Assembly (NCBI GenBank): GCA_030697085.1
Contig: JAUYQT010000574.1
Coordinates: 1 to 6,408 of the forward strand
Origin: Azonexus sp.
GTDB lineage: Bacteria; Pseudomonadota; Gammaproteobacteria; Burkholderiales; Rhodocyclaceae
Length of the DNA stretch: 6,408 nt
Direction of reading: 5' to 3'
The translations under genes were made by a program, and so were the position numbers. Below, in pieces: positions 5,470-6,408 of this stretch (its first letter is position 1; each line of letters starts with the position of its first letter). The notes under the pieces are model-generated. The model made no database searches. It was not told where the DNA came from and saw only the letters and a program-made list of their open reading frames with translations.

Positions 5470-5883
5470 ATGAAACGTACAACCCTTCTTTACTCGCTCG
5501 CCCTCGTTAGCGTGCTTGTGGCCACCGGGATCACCATCGCGCCGTCGCTGGCCGAGGAATCCAGCGCAGCCCAAGTCAGTGAACGCCAGTGGCTATCGAT
5601 CCCGCAAATCCATGAAAAACTGGTCGCAGCCGGCTATCGAAATATTGAAAAAATTGAGCGCGAGCATGGCAGTTATGAGGCTCGTGCCACCGATTCAAAC
5701 GGTCAACGAATCAAGCTGCATGTTAATCCGCAGAATGGTGAGATCAGCGACCAGCGCAGTTCTCGAAAACATGCCCGGGGCGATGACGACAAACGTCAGC
5801 GCGATTCTGCCGACTGCAATAAGCGTCGTTGCCGTGATGACCAGCCACAACACAAAATCAATGTCACGCCCGCTAACCAGTAA
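5470..5883 (+). CDS. PepSY-domain exported protein with Cys-containing charged tail
   Basis: A 137-residue protein. A signal peptide spans about 1-28 (MKRTT start, long hydrophobic core, cleavage near S-L-A-EE). A single PepSY-like domain covers about 39-95: QWLSIPQIHEKLVAAGY, then IEKIEREHGSYEARATDSNG, then RIKLHVNPQNGEI. The tail from 96 is very rich in Arg, Lys and Asp and carries two cysteines (C116 and C121 in DCNKRRC), a possible disulfide or metal site. A strong ribosome binding site GGAGGT (5457-5462) with a 7-base spacer supports the start. It is preceded by its own operator (5370-5408) and followed 61 bases later by the membrane cytochrome b gene, so it may act with that protein. 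It is unlike the first PepSY protein outside the domain fold. The biochemical role is unknown. Confidence 0.85.
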   Translation: MKRTTLLYSLALVSVLVATGITIAPSLAEESSAAQVSERQWLSIPQIHEKLVAAGYRNIEKIEREHGSYEARATDSNGQRIKLHVNPQNGEISDQRSSRKHARGDDDKRQRDSADCNKRRCRDDQPQHKINVTPANQ

Positions 5884-5944
5884 TGCAAATTACCGATTCC
5901 AGGACTGATGCCGAAACACGCTTAACCAGCTAAAGGCGATGACC

Positions 5945-6408
5945 ATGAAAATTTTACTCACCACCATTTCCGCCCTTGTCATTTTTTTCTGGGGCATGGA
6001 CCTGATCAACACCGCGCCCACTGCCGGCACTCATCCGCTCTGGGTCGCGCGCCAGGAAGCGCTTTATCTCAGCGGCCTGTTGTCGATTGCCCTGATGTCG
6101 CTAGCCATGTTCCTGGCTACCCGACCGACTTGGCTCGAAACGCCAATGGGCGGCATGGACCGCATTTACCGCACGCATAAATGGGCCGGCATTCTGGCCG
6201 TTTCCTTTGCCACACTGCATTGGCTGGTCGAGATGTCGAGCGATATTCTGAAATCGACCATCGGTCGCGAAGGTCGGGTGCCGAAAGAAAAATTTGCCGG
6301 CTTTCAGGATGTTCTGCGTGTGCTGGCCGAAAACATGGGCGAATGGGCAATTTATGCTGTCCTCGCCATGCTGAACATTACCTTATGGAAAAAATTCCCC
6401 TACCGGGC
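5945..6408 (+). CDS. Ferric-reductase-like membrane cytochrome b, N-terminal part
   Basis: The frame is open from ATG 5945 to the window edge (154 codons plus two bases), so the gene is cut by the window. Candidate membrane helices are about 2-22, 38-59, 79-97 and 132-149. H78 (in RTHKW) and H92 (in TLHWLVE) are 14 residues apart on one helix, the spacing expected for a pair of haem ligands in the ferric reductase/NADPH oxidase-type cytochrome b fold. Family members usually continue into more membrane helices and a C-terminal FAD/NAD(P)H-binding reductase domain, which would lie outside the window. A ribosome binding site AAAGG (5932-5936) sits 8 bases upstream. In SHP/DHC loci a membrane cytochrome b is the usual third component, feeding electrons to the periplasmic cytochromes. 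Whether the reductase domain is present cannot be judged here. Confidence 0.82.
   Translation, partial: MKILLTTISALVIFFWGMDLINTAPTAGTHPLWVARQEALYLSGLLSIALMSLAMFLATRPTWLETPMGGMDRIYRTHKWAGILAVSFATLHWLVEMSSDILKSTIGREGRVPKEKFAGFQDVLRVLAENMGEWAIYAVLAMLNITLWKKFPYR

Overview
The window looks like a chromosomal segment of a Gram-negative proteobacterium. A betaproteobacterium of the Rhodocyclales type (Dechloromonas/Azonexus-like) is my best guess, based on the gene set (SHP-type cytochrome, dihaem cytochrome, PepSY proteins, PhoP/PhoQ-like regulators), moderately GC-rich codon use and the style of the intergenic DNA. The taxonomic call is inference only.

Layout. Positions 1-13 hold the first four codons of a minus-strand gene that leaves the window. 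Positions 14-978 contain no gene I can support. Positions 979-1737 (+) encode a trypsin-like serine peptidase with a readable His/Asp/Ser triad and no export signal. It converges on a three-gene minus-strand operon: PepSY protein (3843-4274), OmpR/PhoB-family response regulator (3181-3843) and PhoQ-like sensor kinase (1781-3184). These genes overlap by 1 and 4 bases, so their translation is probably coupled. Divergent from this operon are an SHP-type monohaem cytochrome c (4417-4839) and a dihaem cytochrome c (4864-5355). A second PepSY protein (5470-5883) and the N-terminal part of a ferric-reductase-like membrane cytochrome b (5945 to the window edge) follow.

How it fits together. The cytochrome b (quinone or NAD(P)H side, inner membrane), the dihaem cytochrome and the oxygen-binding SHP form a plausible periplasmic electron-transfer chain. 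The two-component system beside it is the likely regulator. The strongest new observation is a shared operator: four 6-bp half-sites exactly 11 bp apart, two reading (A/C)TGAAC and two reading (N)TTCAG, making a 39-bp imperfect palindrome. One copy (4328-4366) sits midway between the divergent regulator and cytochrome operons. The other (5370-5408) sits in front of the second PepSY gene. Candidate -10 hexamers lie exactly 11 bp from the operator edge at all three promoters it could serve. This suggests an autoregulated module controlling both cytochrome transcription units.
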